From positions 1 to 33,677 of the IMG/VR virus record IMGVR_UViG_3300005095_000446: 33,677 bases of DNA; one strand, written 5' to 3'. Within the stretch, counting starts at the first letter, position 1, and each line of letters begins with the position of its first letter. The notes beneath the pieces are model-generated. The model saw only the letters and a list, made by a program, of their open reading frames with translations. It made no database searches and was not told where the DNA came from. Shown one piece after another: positions 27,653 through 33,677 of this stretch. The DNA comes from a virus. Position numbers and translations under genes: made by a program.

Positions 27653-29467
27653 CTAGTACCCCGCTGCTTTCATGATATCAGCCATAGCATCCTGTGCAGG
27701 ATCTAGTGTTTTAGTCACTTTCTTTGCCTTGGGTTGTGCTGCATAGGTAGGCTTGTAACCAAGCAGATCAGAGACCACGGCATCCTGATAGGCTTCGTAT
27801 GCCCGTGCTCCCTCTCTCACCTCTGCACGCATTGGTGCGACTCTGTTGCGGTGGTTGGCTCTCTTGGCTGCTTTGTGCTCTTCGAGGCTCATGGCAGCAA
27901 CGCCCAGATCTCTATTGAGTGCTTCACAGACGAACAGACCCTCATGATAGACATAGACACGATTGATATCATCGATATCCTCATAGACTTCGACCTGATC
28001 TCCTTTGCCAAGACCATTGATCCAGAGATCAGCAGAGATATAGGTATAGCCGTTGAACTTGATGCCATCCTGGTGCAGTGGTCTGGTGGCTCTCTTGCCG
28101 AGTTTGCGTCTGATATCCTCCATCTGATCACTCTCAAGCAGGTGTCCAGCCTGTGCCTGATAGTCTGCACAACGCTGTGCCAGGATACTTTCGATGATCT
28201 GCTCCATCTCGCCGAAGGACAATAGACGATCTGGGTTGATGCGTGTGGCTTTGGAGGTGCGGATATCGATCTTGGAGGCGGTCTGGTTCTCTATGTGGGT
28301 ACGCTTGGAGACATCATTGCCGATATAGCCTGGCAATTTGGCAAGCTCTGTCTGGAGAGAGCCAAAGAACCGCTCTATTTTGCCTTTTTGTCTGCCTTGT
28401 CCTACCTCTGCACTGATATCGATGATGCCCATATCGTCCAGTACACTCTGGTAGTGGGTAGAGGCATAGTCCATACCGTTGTCCATATAGATCTGTTCAG
28501 GCAGTCCCATACGACCAAAGGCTTTATAGAGCACTCTGACCTGGGCATAGGAGTCTATGGATTGGTGGAGTGTGGCTACGGCATTGCCCGTATGGACATC
28601 GATGACCGCAGTGAGGTTGTGTCTGGCGATCTTGACCGATCCATCCTCCTGTACTAGCTTGACCATGAAGTCAAATCTTGTGGCATCCACTTGCCACTCT
28701 TGATTGGTGTAGGTGATATCTTTGATACCTACAGGATAGCTCTGGAGCAGTCCATCGTGCCCTTTTGTCCAGTAATCATAGAGCAGGGCATCACTCTGGA
28801 GTAGTTTTCGGATCCCTCTGCTGATGGCGGTATAGGAGATCACTTTGCTGCGATCTGGATCAAACCCCTCACTGTGTGCCTGCTGCCAGAGATAACAGTA
28901 GAGATCCCAGATACCGTAGTAGTTCTCTCTGATACCTCTAGCACCCGCCCCGACGATCGCTTTGCGTAGCAGTGCTTCATCTATCTTTTTGAACAGGCTC
29001 TTTTTTTTGCCTCTTTTATCCTCCAGAGCAGCTTTGCCACCCTCTTCAAAAGACTTCTTCCAGCGATTGAATTTGCGACTCAGTGCCTCGATCTGCTTGG
29101 AGGTAGTGAGCGGATCCAAACTCTTGATAATAGTTTTCATCGTATAGTTATACTGCTTGATGAAACGCACTAGCAAAAGCTTCTCCTCCACAGAGTGCTT
29201 GGACGCATGCAGATCAAACCCATCCAACTCCTCCAATCTCTCCCAAGTGATCGCACTGGAAGTCGTAGAGCGTCTAGGCTTTTTGAGTGTGAGCGGACGG
29301 TAAGCATACACCAATCCACGCCCACCGATACCAGGTACCTGCGAAAAACCAAAGCTCTGCCCCTTGACAGTGATACAGGATTGGTCAGACTGGAGTGCTT
29401 TTTTTGTTAAGTTTTGGATATATTGAGAAGAACATTCAACAGATTGTGCAAGCTGCTTTGTTGTCAT
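27653..29467 (-). CDS. A: Mu A-like DDE transposase
   Basis: A 604-residue transposase of the Mu A/Rve type. The N-terminal part (about 1-230) holds helix-turn-helix DNA-binding regions (KQLAQSVECSSQYIQNLTKKAL; EALSRKFNRWKKSFEEGGKAALEDKRGKKK). The catalytic core shows D261 (EWQVDATRFDF), D329 (IYMDNGMDYAS) and E365 (KGKIERFFGSL), with 35 residues between the second Asp and the Glu as in DDE integrases. The Mu-type C-terminal barrel follows (YTYISADLWINGLGKGDQVEVYED). The last residues (VTKTLDPAQDAMADIMKAAGY) probably contact B. The protein binds the 28-bp ends and moves the prophage with a 5-bp duplication. All catalytic residues are intact. Confidence 0.95.
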   Translation of the reverse strand: MTTKQLAQSVECSSQYIQNLTKKALQSDQSCITVKGQSFGFSQVPGIGGRGLVYAYRPLTLKKPRRSTTSSAITWERLEELDGFDLHASKHSVEEKLLLVRFIKQYNYTMKTIIKSLDPLTTSKQIEALSRKFNRWKKSFEEGGKAALEDKRGKKKSLFKKIDEALLRKAIVGAGARGIRENYYGIWDLYCYLWQQAHSEGFDPDRSKVISYTAISRGIRKLLQSDALLYDYWTKGHDGLLQSYPVGIKDITYTNQEWQVDATRFDFMVKLVQEDGSVKIARHNLTAVIDVHTGNAVATLHQSIDSYAQVRVLYKAFGRMGLPEQIYMDNGMDYASTHYQSVLDDMGIIDISAEVGQGRQKGKIERFFGSLQTELAKLPGYIGNDVSKRTHIENQTASKIDIRTSKATRINPDRLLSFGEMEQIIESILAQRCADYQAQAGHLLESDQMEDIRRKLGKRATRPLHQDGIKFNGYTYISADLWINGLGKGDQVEVYEDIDDINRVYVYHEGLFVCEALNRDLGVAAMSLEEHKAAKRANHRNRVAPMRAEVREGARAYEAYQDAVVSDLLGYKPTYAAQPKAKKVTKTLDPAQDAMADIMKAAGY

Positions 29468-29469
29468 GG

Positions 29470-29664
29470 TTAGGCACTCTTTCTTTTTAGCTCTGATGGA
29501 TCTTTGATATACCCTTTCTCCATGAGGAGAGAGACAATCGGAGCAGAAGTACCAAAACCTCCTACAACCACATTAAAGGTTCGTGCATTGATACCATGTA
29601 TCTTGCAAAATCTACGCAGTGTGCCGTAATCTTCTTTGATTTTATGTGTTAGTTTAGTAGCCAA
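29470..29664 (-). CDS. Ner-like early DNA-binding protein
   Basis: A 64-residue protein (TKLTHKIKEDYGTLRRFCKIHGINARTFNVVVGGFGTSAPIVSLLMEKGYIKDPSELKRKSA) with one helix-turn-helix, first gene of the early operon. I chose the TTG at 29664 because AGGAGG lies six bases upstream; an upstream ATG at 29769 would start within the -35 box of the early promoter and is not credible. Its place between the early promoter and A is that of Ner in Mu, which down-regulates early transcription. The stop precedes the ATG of A by 2 bp. Sequence similarity to Ner itself is not obvious, so the name is by position and HTH. Confidence 0.75.
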   Translation of the reverse strand: MATKLTHKIKEDYGTLRRFCKIHGINARTFNVVVGGFGTSAPIVSLLMEKGYIKDPSELKRKSA

Positions 29665-29689
29665 ATGACACCTCCTTGAGTTGATTTTA

Positions 29690-29718
29690 TTTACTTTTAT
29701 AAATACTTTATGTATTAT
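29690..29718 (+). promoter_or_regulatory. Candidate promoter for the repressor gene
   Basis: TTTACT and TATTAT are separated by 17 bases on the plus strand, about 90 bp upstream of the repressor ATG. The boxes match the sigma-70 consensus at four and five of six positions. Transcription from here would cross the early promoter region in the opposite direction, as in Mu-type switches. Confidence 0.45.
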
Positions 29719-29740
29719 TACCCTAAGTAAATCTTTTGTA

Positions 29741-29769
29741 ATTATAGTACAAAATGCGAACCATGTCAA
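29741..29769 (-). promoter_or_regulatory. Early promoter (Pe) with overlapping TGCGAA operator half-sites
   Basis: On the minus strand TTGACA (29764-29769) and TATAAT (29741-29746) are perfect consensus boxes with a 17-base spacer, pointing into the Ner-like gene and the A-B operon. TGCGAA occurs in the spacer (29755-29760) and just upstream of the -35 (29777-29782). A full palindrome TTCGCA-AAA-TGCGAA lies inside the repressor gene (29958-29972). These are good candidates for repressor or Ner binding sites. Confidence 0.8.
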
Positions 29770-29805
29770 GACATTTTGCGAACTTTGGTAAAAAAAGGAT
29801 ATTTA

Positions 29806-30486
29806 ATGAACAGGGTGAAGAGTATATTAGACAGACTCTATAGAAAGCTAGGCATAGCCTCTGATAGTGAGTTTTGCAGTATATACAATATCAAAAAGAA
29901 TACGCTTAGCACATGGAAAAAGAGGGATTCTATACCCTATGAGCTATTAGAGAGAATTTCGCAAAATGCGAACTTATCACTAGATTGGGTACTGTTGGGA
30001 AAAGAAGAACATGGAAATACTGTCGAAGAAGCACCTATAAGCTATTTTAAACAAGACAAAAAGCCTACACAGATCAAATACTATCCTGAGATCTACGCAT
30101 CAGCAGGATATGGTGCCAACAACGATGATGAAGGAGCGGAGATCATGACACTGGAGCACTTTATGCTCACCACGCTCCAGATCATAGATCCGTCACAGAT
30201 AGAGATCATTCGTATTCATGGTGATTCGATGGAGCCAGACTTTCGCAATGGAGAGTATGTCATCGCAGAGCGTGTACCAGGGATAGAAGCAGTCAAAACA
30301 GGCAATGTCATTATCGCCAATATTTCAGGAGAGATATTCATCAAAAGGATAGAGAAGATCCCATTCCAGGAACGCATCATCCTCAAGAGCTGCAACAACG
30401 CATACGATCCTATCATCATAGAAGGATCCAACCTCAAACACCTCACGATCACAGCGATTGTCAGAGGGTCTGTCAAGCCACACTAA
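29806..30486 (+). CDS. LexA/CI-like phage repressor (HTH plus S24 peptidase)
   Basis: A 226-residue repressor. The N-terminal helix-turn-helix (LGIASDSEFCSIYNIKKNTLSTWKKRDSIPYELLERI, about 15-51) is of the phage CI type. The C-terminal S24 domain shows GDSMEPDF with nucleophile S141 and FIKRI with K180, and a candidate Ala-Gly self-cleavage site at 100-101 (YASAGYG). It should hold the early promoter off in the lysogen and be cleaved upon RecA activation, making the phage SOS-inducible, unlike classical Mu c. The ATG at 29806 follows AAAGGAT; an earlier ATG at 29776 lacks a good site. Four exported-protein genes follow at once. Confidence 0.92.
   Translation: MNRVKSILDRLYRKLGIASDSEFCSIYNIKKNTLSTWKKRDSIPYELLERISQNANLSLDWVLLGKEEHGNTVEEAPISYFKQDKKPTQIKYYPEIYASAGYGANNDDEGAEIMTLEHFMLTTLQIIDPSQIEIIRIHGDSMEPDFRNGEYVIAERVPGIEAVKTGNVIIANISGEIFIKRIEKIPFQERIILKSCNNAYDPIIIEGSNLKHLTITAIVRGSVKPH
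29958..29972. promoter_or_regulatory. Palindromic operator-like site TTCGCA-AAA-TGCGAA inside the repressor gene
   Basis: A perfect six-base inverted repeat with a three-base spacer, whose half-site TGCGAA recurs twice at the early promoter (29755-29760, 29777-29782). The site lies about 150 bp into the repressor coding region and might allow self-control by a roadblock or DNA loop. Confidence 0.5.
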
Positions 30487-30496
30487 AGGAGAGAGA

Positions 30497-31012
30497 GTGA
30501 AAAAGCTGTCATTAATTGTAACAATATTTTTCATAACCACAAGTCTGATTAAAGCAGAGCTGTTCAATATCACCGCCGACACCTTTGCCAACAATATTAT
30601 CAAAGAGTTCAATAGCTGTGGACTAAGCCACGAAATAAGCCTAATTAATTGCAAAACAAATAGCTGCGTACTAAAACTGGATGACTATGCGAAATTTACC
30701 ATATCATTTGATGGCGGCTCAAGAAAAGTAGATATAGTAACACTAGACTATACCGGCAAGCTTGATAAAATGATACCCAGTGCAAGAATAGCCAACCAGA
30801 TAGTCCCATTTATCGCTTCACTATCTCAAAAATCTTGTAAAAAACTAAACGATAAACCATTGTATCTATTTTTCTCCCTAATGGATGAGGTGAAAGCAAC
30901 ATACAAGGAGAGGGTATCGTACAAAGAGCTAAGACAAAGTGGCGTATTGGTGACCCTAAACAAACAAGGGGATTTTAGCTATTCTGTATCATTTATAAAG
31001 GAGGAAAAATGA
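30497..31012 (+). CDS. Exported protein of unknown function (lysogenic conversion candidate)
   Basis: A 171-residue protein starting at the GTG 30497, which has AAAGGAG seven bases upstream. The beginning KKLSLIVTIFFITTSLIKA is a signal peptide, cut before ELFNIT. The mature part has three cysteines within SCGLSHEISLINCKTNSC and a helical C-terminal half (MIPSARIANQIVPFIASLSQKSC). No family recognised. It begins 11 bp after the repressor stop and its end overlaps the excalibur gene by four bases, so it probably shares the repressor transcript and is expressed in the lysogen. Confidence 0.75.
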   Translation: MKKLSLIVTIFFITTSLIKAELFNITADTFANNIIKEFNSCGLSHEISLINCKTNSCVLKLDDYAKFTISFDGGSRKVDIVTLDYTGKLDKMIPSARIANQIVPFIASLSQKSCKKLNDKPLYLFFSLMDEVKATYKERVSYKELRQSGVLVTLNKQGDFSYSVSFIKEEK

Positions 31013-31200
31013 AGCAATCTCTAATAACAATTCTCTTGATGTCTGGTGTGTTCAACCTCAGTCATGCCCGTGTAACTTGTAAACAGATGCAAACATGTGA
31101 ACAGGCATGCAAGGCACTAAAGCAGGGTCACAAGAGCCTGGACAGAGACCATGACGGCATACCATGTGAATCTATGTGTGATGAGCCATGCGAAAGATAA
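31009..31200 (+). CDS. Exported excalibur-type calcium-binding peptide
   Basis: A 63-residue protein: signal peptide (MKQSLITILLMSGVFNLSHA, cut near residue 20) and a mature part of about 43 residues that is almost entirely an excalibur motif. The DxDxDGxxCE core is at D45-R-D47-H-D49-G50-IP-C53-E54, with cysteines C24, C30, C34, C53, C57 and C61 for disulfides. Excalibur domains bind calcium outside the cell and are often joined to nuclease domains in larger proteins; here the domain stands alone, next to a gene for a nuclease-like protein. Start and stop overlap both neighbours. Confidence 0.85.
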   Translation: MKQSLITILLMSGVFNLSHARVTCKQMQTCEQACKALKQGHKSLDRDHDGIPCESMCDEPCER

Positions 31201-31652
31201 TCATATCAATAAGCATACTGATTGCCATGACGATCTCTGTATCAGCGACGGACTATCAGCTCATGAGTGTGTCAGATTATCCGTTCACCATGAAGGGCAA
31301 GCAGGCAGTCAGTATCGACATCGGAAAATCAGATAGCGAATACTTTACCATCACAGTACAACGAGACCAGATTGTAGAGTACAATACGATATCAAAAGAC
31401 AGGACAAACCCAAACGAAACGATAGATGCAAGGGGAAGTAAGAATGGGAAGTCATACTACTATCTCACAAGAGGGGCTTATTCTGTGATCTTTTTTAACA
31501 TTCTTGAGCTAAACAAAAAGAAACATATAGCACGAATAGCCATATCTTTAGACCTCTATAATTCAGACATAAAGCAGTATATGAGGTTGAAGGACGCAGT
31601 ATATACGATCAGAGGGAAACAATTTGACAACCTTGTGAAGCACATAAACTAA
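31188..31652 (+). CDS. Exported protein of unknown function
   Basis: A 154-residue protein with a signal peptide (MRKIIISISILIAMTISVSA, cut before TDYQLM) and a beta-rich mature part (KQAVSIDIGKSDSEYFTITVQ, SYYYLTRGAYSVIFFNIL, KKHIARIAISLDLY) ending in DAVYTIRGKQFDNLVKHI. No family recognised and no cysteine in the mature part. It starts within the 3' end of the excalibur gene (13-bp overlap) and its stop overlaps the next ATG (TAATG). It might be a cofactor or inhibitor for the nuclease-like protein; this rests on context only. Confidence 0.75.
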   Translation: MRKIIISISILIAMTISVSATDYQLMSVSDYPFTMKGKQAVSIDIGKSDSEYFTITVQRDQIVEYNTISKDRTNPNETIDARGSKNGKSYYYLTRGAYSVIFFNILELNKKKHIARIAISLDLYNSDIKQYMRLKDAVYTIRGKQFDNLVKHIN

Positions 31653-32044
31653 TGCATATAAAAGGGCTATCTATCCTCTGTGTCATGATCATAGCAATAC
31701 AAGTAAATGCTAAGCACCTAAACCCAGAGAAATACTATCAGCGTATCTTCTGTGACAAGGTACACGGTCAGATGGAGTACAGGCTACCAGACCATACCAG
31801 GGTGGACTGCCAGACATCCACATACTCCTTTGAGGTGGACTTTGGACACAAGGCATTCGAGGCAGTAGGTCAAGCCCTCTATTATGCCATGATCACAGGC
31901 AAACGACCAGGTATCGTCCTCATACAGGAGACCAGAGCTGACAACCGATACATTTCACGCATCAAACGATTGGCAGCACGATACCACATCTATCTATTTA
32001 TCATCAACACAAAGCTACAGATCAGAGCCATTAAGACAGATTAA
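31652..32044 (+). CDS. Exported PD-(D/E)XK nuclease-like protein
   Basis: A 130-residue protein with a signal peptide (MHIKGLSILCVMIIAIQVNA, cut before KHLNPE). The mature part shows a PD-(D/E)XK-like site: D52 in HTRVDC, E61 and D63 with K67 in SFEVDFGHK, and a QxxxY helix (Q74-Y78 in GQALYYAM). These are followed by a strand GIVLI and an alpha/beta C terminus (RLAARYHIYLFII). This is the layout of compact restriction-endonuclease-fold nucleases. With a signal peptide it should act in the periplasm or outside. The Campylobacter Mu-like element CJIE1 is known to carry an exported DNase that blocks natural transformation, so a similar role is plausible. Confidence 0.7.
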   Translation: MHIKGLSILCVMIIAIQVNAKHLNPEKYYQRIFCDKVHGQMEYRLPDHTRVDCQTSTYSFEVDFGHKAFEAVGQALYYAMITGKRPGIVLIQETRADNRYISRIKRLAARYHIYLFIINTKLQIRAIKTD

Positions 32045-32271
32045 ACACTAGTTAAAAGGCTATTTAACACAACTTATCTCAACCTCTCTAGCAAATCCAT
32101 TTAGTTGGTTGGTCTAAAACAACAATGTTTCAAATACTCCAATCATAACCATTAAATGGTATTTTTATTTAGTTGGTTGGTTAATTGGTTGTTGGTTGGT
32201 TGGTCTCATTTCAACACCAAAACAACAAAAACAACCCCCCAAAAAACCGATAACACAAAATCAAAAAACAA

Positions 32272-32290
32272 CATAGGACATATTTAACGC
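32272..32290 (-). repeat. Second right-end transposase-binding site (R2)
   Basis: Read on the minus strand, GCGTTAAATATGTCCTATG matches R1 (GCTTTAAATATGTCCGATG at 32296-32314) at all but two positions, 24 bp apart in direct orientation. The left end has the similar AGTTAAGAATGTCCAATG. Repeated A-binding sites near the ends are typical of Mu-type elements. Confidence 0.65.
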
Positions 32291-32295
32291 AACAT

Positions 32296-32323
32296 CATCG
32301 GACATATTTAAAGCGGTTTTATA
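32296..32323 (-). repeat. Right terminal inverted repeat / transposase-binding site (R1)
   Basis: Read inward from the right end, this 28-bp sequence begins TATAAAA and has ATGTCC 18 bases in, in register with the left end (19 of 28 identical). The outermost dinucleotide is TA on this side instead of the TG at the left. The next five bases outward are TAACA, the duplicated target. Confidence 0.7.
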
Positions 32324-32328
32324 TAACA
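32324..32328. repeat. Right copy of the 5-bp target-site duplication (TAACA)
   Basis: Identical to 2190-2194 and directly abutting the right terminal repeat. Together they place the insertion in the short divergent host gap between the coiled-coil protein gene and the YfdX-family gene. Confidence 0.7.
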
Positions 32329-32387
32329 GATGCAGTTAGTTTTTTTCATCTATACTTGTTTTATAAATCAACATTAAAGGATTGACG

Positions 32388-33455
32388 ATGAAAAAAAGAT
32401 TATTACTTTCAGCACTGACTTGTGGCCTCTTATTGGGTACGATGACTATAGAGGCTAAAACACCTACAAAAACATTGATGCAAAATCAGATCAAACAACA
32501 TAGCACAGAACAAATGAAGGTGCCCAAAGAGGTAGTTGAAGGGTTTCAGGCAACATTTAACTCTGTAAAACTGATAGAAACAGACAAAATTGATGAAGCT
32601 AAAACGCTGCTTCAAAAGGCCAGTAATGATTTTGAAAAAGTAATGAAGGTAAACCCTGAACTGGATCTTCTACCGTTGGAAGAGAGTGTGGCTGCCTATA
32701 GTTTTACCGGGTCTTCAGCAGTGATAGAGGATACGCTCAAACTCAGTACACAGTTGATCAAAGCACATGATACACAAACAGCTATCACGGTGTTGAGTGC
32801 TTTGAAAGATGAGTTGGATATCAATATAGTAGCGATACCTATGAAACTCTATACGGATTCTGTAAAGATTGCATTAAAGTCATTGAACAAAGGAGATAAA
32901 AAAGCAGCGCTATCTGCACTCTCTATTGCCTTTGGCACTTTGGTAGAGAGTCAAATTGTGATACCTACACCTCTGCTGACAGCAGAAGATCTTGTGCTGT
33001 CAGCTTCTAAGCTTGACAAGAGTAAAAAAGAGGAGGCAAAAAAACTGCTTGATCTGGCGAAAGAGGAGCTTAAGCGTGCAGAACTGCTTGGATATACCAA
33101 AAAACATGATGCCGCATACAAATTGTTGAATGAGGGTATTGACAAGATAGAGAAAGAGATCAAAGGTAAAAATATGGTGGTCAAACTCTATGAAAAGCTC
33201 AAAAATGATTTTAAAAGCATCATTCATAATGTACGTATAGAAAAAGTAAAGAAAGAGAAGGTTGGTTTTCATGACAGTGTAGCAAAAGAAGAGGCAAAAG
33301 CATTGAAAAACCCTCAGTCGGTCAAAGGTGAAGCCGCTGCCGCTGCCAAAGTAGAGGAGATGCAAAACAAAGAGGAGTTTCTAAGAAAAGAAGCAGTAGA
33401 AACTTTTGAAAAAGAAGCGAAGCAAGATAGTAAAAAAGTAATAGCACCACAATAA
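32388..33455 (+). CDS. yfdX: Exported YfdX-family protein
   Basis: A 355-residue host protein with a signal peptide (KKRLLLSALTCGLLLGTMTIEA, cut before KTPTK). The main part is helical and fits the YfdX family: VPKEVVEGFQATFNSVKLIETDKIDEAKTLLQKA, VVAIPMKLYTDSVKIALKSLNKGDKKAALSAL, and the typical ESQIVIPTPLLTAEDLVLSA. The C-terminal part (about 230-355) is very rich in Lys, Glu and Ala and likely forms a long coiled coil, longer than in E. coli YfdX. YfdX proteins are periplasmic and linked to acid or antibiotic stress. The ATG at 32388 follows AAAGG; a TTG at 32382 is less likely. The prophage ends only 60 bp upstream, so its promoter may be altered. Confidence 0.85.
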   Translation: MKKRLLLSALTCGLLLGTMTIEAKTPTKTLMQNQIKQHSTEQMKVPKEVVEGFQATFNSVKLIETDKIDEAKTLLQKASNDFEKVMKVNPELDLLPLEESVAAYSFTGSSAVIEDTLKLSTQLIKAHDTQTAITVLSALKDELDINIVAIPMKLYTDSVKIALKSLNKGDKKAALSALSIAFGTLVESQIVIPTPLLTAEDLVLSASKLDKSKKEEAKKLLDLAKEELKRAELLGYTKKHDAAYKLLNEGIDKIEKEIKGKNMVVKLYEKLKNDFKSIIHNVRIEKVKKEKVGFHDSVAKEEAKALKNPQSVKGEAAAAAKVEEMQNKEEFLRKEAVETFEKEAKQDSKKVIAPQ

Positions 33456-33487
33456 TGAATTGAACATGTTTTCTTTTCGTGTGTTAT

Positions 33488-33528
33488 TCCAGATCTGTGC
33501 CTCATAGGTATTTATGTGGCTATCTGGA
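33488..33528 (+). terminator. Weak hairpin after the YfdX gene
   Basis: TCCAGAT (33488-33494) and ATCTGGA (33522-33528) form a perfect seven-base inverted repeat around a 27-base loop, 33 bp after the stop codon. The loop is long and no T-run follows, so this is only a possible transcript-end structure. Confidence 0.25.
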
Positions 33529-33607
33529 ATATATACAGGTGTATGTGTCTTGAATATTTTATAGAAAATATTTGAGCCATATAGATTCTTGGTAAAAGAG
33601 ATTTCTA

Positions 33608-33636
33608 TTGTGAGCGTAATAAGAACGTGGTATAAT
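33608..33636 (+). promoter_or_regulatory. Sigma-70-like promoter pointing out of the window
   Basis: TTGTGA (33608-33613) and TATAAT (33631-33636) are separated by exactly 17 bases. The -10 box is perfect and the -35 matches four of six positions. No gene starts before the window edge, so it would drive the next gene downstream. The rest of the 33456-33677 gap shows nothing else that I can support. Confidence 0.5.
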
Positions 33637-33677
33637 GTGATACGTAAACCATAACTGATGGTAATTTTGTATCATTT

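Larger units (their letters stand above)
2195..32323. mobile_element. Mu-like transposable prophage with Mu-type head and P2-type contractile tail
   Basis: The 30,129-bp interval holds a DDE transposase with its ATPase partner, Gam, GemA, Mu-type head genes (I/protease, T, small and large terminase, DUF935 portal, MuF, G), a P2-type tail, a lysis cassette and a CI/LexA-like repressor. The ends are set by 28-bp imperfect inverted termini and a 5-bp direct repeat. Every core Mu function is recognisable and no tail, head or transposition frame is broken, so the element may be inducible. A mix of Mu-type replication and head with a P2-type tail is also how I recall Campylobacter CJIE1. The head block is inverted relative to the early and tail blocks. 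No Mor/C-like late activator was recognised. Confidence 0.93.
32045..32323. other. Right-end non-coding region with GGTTGG repeats
   Basis: This 279-bp region between the last cargo gene and the right end has no plausible gene. TTTAGTTGGTTGGT occurs at 32100-32113 and again at 32168-32181. The second copy opens a run of six GG pairs (32175-32203) separated by two to six bases, which could form a two-layer G-quadruplex. A C/A-rich stretch (32213-32245) follows that can pair in part with the G/T-rich stretch. At its outer edge lie the transposase-type sites R2 (32272-32290) and R1 (32296-32323). Confidence 0.6.

Noticed and set aside
22692-29664. A Mor/C-type late activator or a mom-type DNA modification gene
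   Set aside because: Every early frame was checked by eye and none shows the Mor/C C-terminal HTH pattern or an acyltransferase-like modification domain. The late activator is unassigned.
29665-29769. N-terminal extension of the Ner-like protein to the ATG at 29769
   Set aside because: It would begin inside the early promoter -35 box and add 35 residues of hydrophobic noise; the TTG at 29664 has an ideal AGGAGG.
2179-32328. Alternative prophage ends with terminal TG...CA (left TGTTAG at 2180, right ...ATAACA ending at 32328)
   Set aside because: The flanking five bases do not match (ATAAC left, GATGC right) and the ATGTCC cores would then lie at unequal distance from the ends. The TAACA solution fits both criteria.

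Overview
The window is a complete or near-complete Mu-like transposable prophage of about 30.1 kb (2195-32323) inside a bacterial chromosome. The host is probably a member of the Campylobacterota, such as a Sulfurovum or Sulfurimonas relative. That is an inference from protein character, AAAGGAG-type ribosome binding sites and resemblance to the Campylobacter Mu-like element CJIE1; no rRNA or other marker is present. The left host flank carries an ABC-F ATPase (cut by the window edge), a Crp/Fnr-type regulator and a coiled-coil protein. The right flank carries an exported YfdX-family protein. The prophage sits in the short divergent intergenic region between the last two. It is bounded by a 5-bp direct repeat (TAACA at 2190-2194 and 32324-32328) and by 28-bp imperfect inverted termini that share an ATGTCC core.

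Layout inside the prophage, left to right. (1) 2352-14639, minus strand: a P2-type contractile-tail module in P2 order when read along the minus strand (V, W, J, I, H-like fibre, spike, sheath FI, tube FII, chaperone E/E' with a -1 frameshift site, tape measure, U, X, D). It is preceded by a lysis cassette (holin, overlapping spanins, amidase) and interrupted by a small phospholipase-A2-like gene and a membrane-protein gene. (2) 14640-14842: a divergent late control region. (3) 14843-22691, plus strand: a Mu-type head module (protease/scaffold, major head protein, two connector-like proteins, small and large terminase, DUF935 portal, MuF head protein, morphogenesis protein G). The MuF protein has an added HExxH metallopeptidase-like domain and is followed by a translationally coupled 80-aa acidic gene, the arrangement of a phage-carried toxin and immunity pair. 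(4) 22767-29664, minus strand: the early operon. It is led by a Ner-like repressor, the DDE transposase A, a zinc-ribbon protein and the ATPase B, followed by small coupled genes, a helix-turn-helix gene split by a ten-G tract (probable phase variation), Gam, GemA and a two-gene insertion. (5) 29806-32044, plus strand: a LexA/CI-like repressor followed by a coupled run of four genes for exported proteins, including an excalibur Ca-binding peptide and a PD-(D/E)XK nuclease-like protein.

How the parts work together: the repressor gene and the early operon diverge from a compact switch at about 29690-29806, with a near-consensus early promoter overlapped by TGCGAA half-sites. Early products A and B transpose and replicate the element, Gam protects DNA ends, and late transcription should diverge from about 14740 into the head and the lysis/tail units. 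No Mor/C-type late activator was recognised. The exported cassette lies directly downstream of the repressor and could be expressed in lysogens, which would suit lysogenic conversion or exclusion.

Best candidates for something new: the poly-G-gated tandem-HTH gene; the MuF-metallopeptidase plus immunity-like pair; the exported nuclease/excalibur cassette; a structured leader of about 320 nt ahead of B; and three copies of a REP-like hairpin, two of which differ by compensatory changes. All functions are read from sequence features and recalled family knowledge; nothing was searched.
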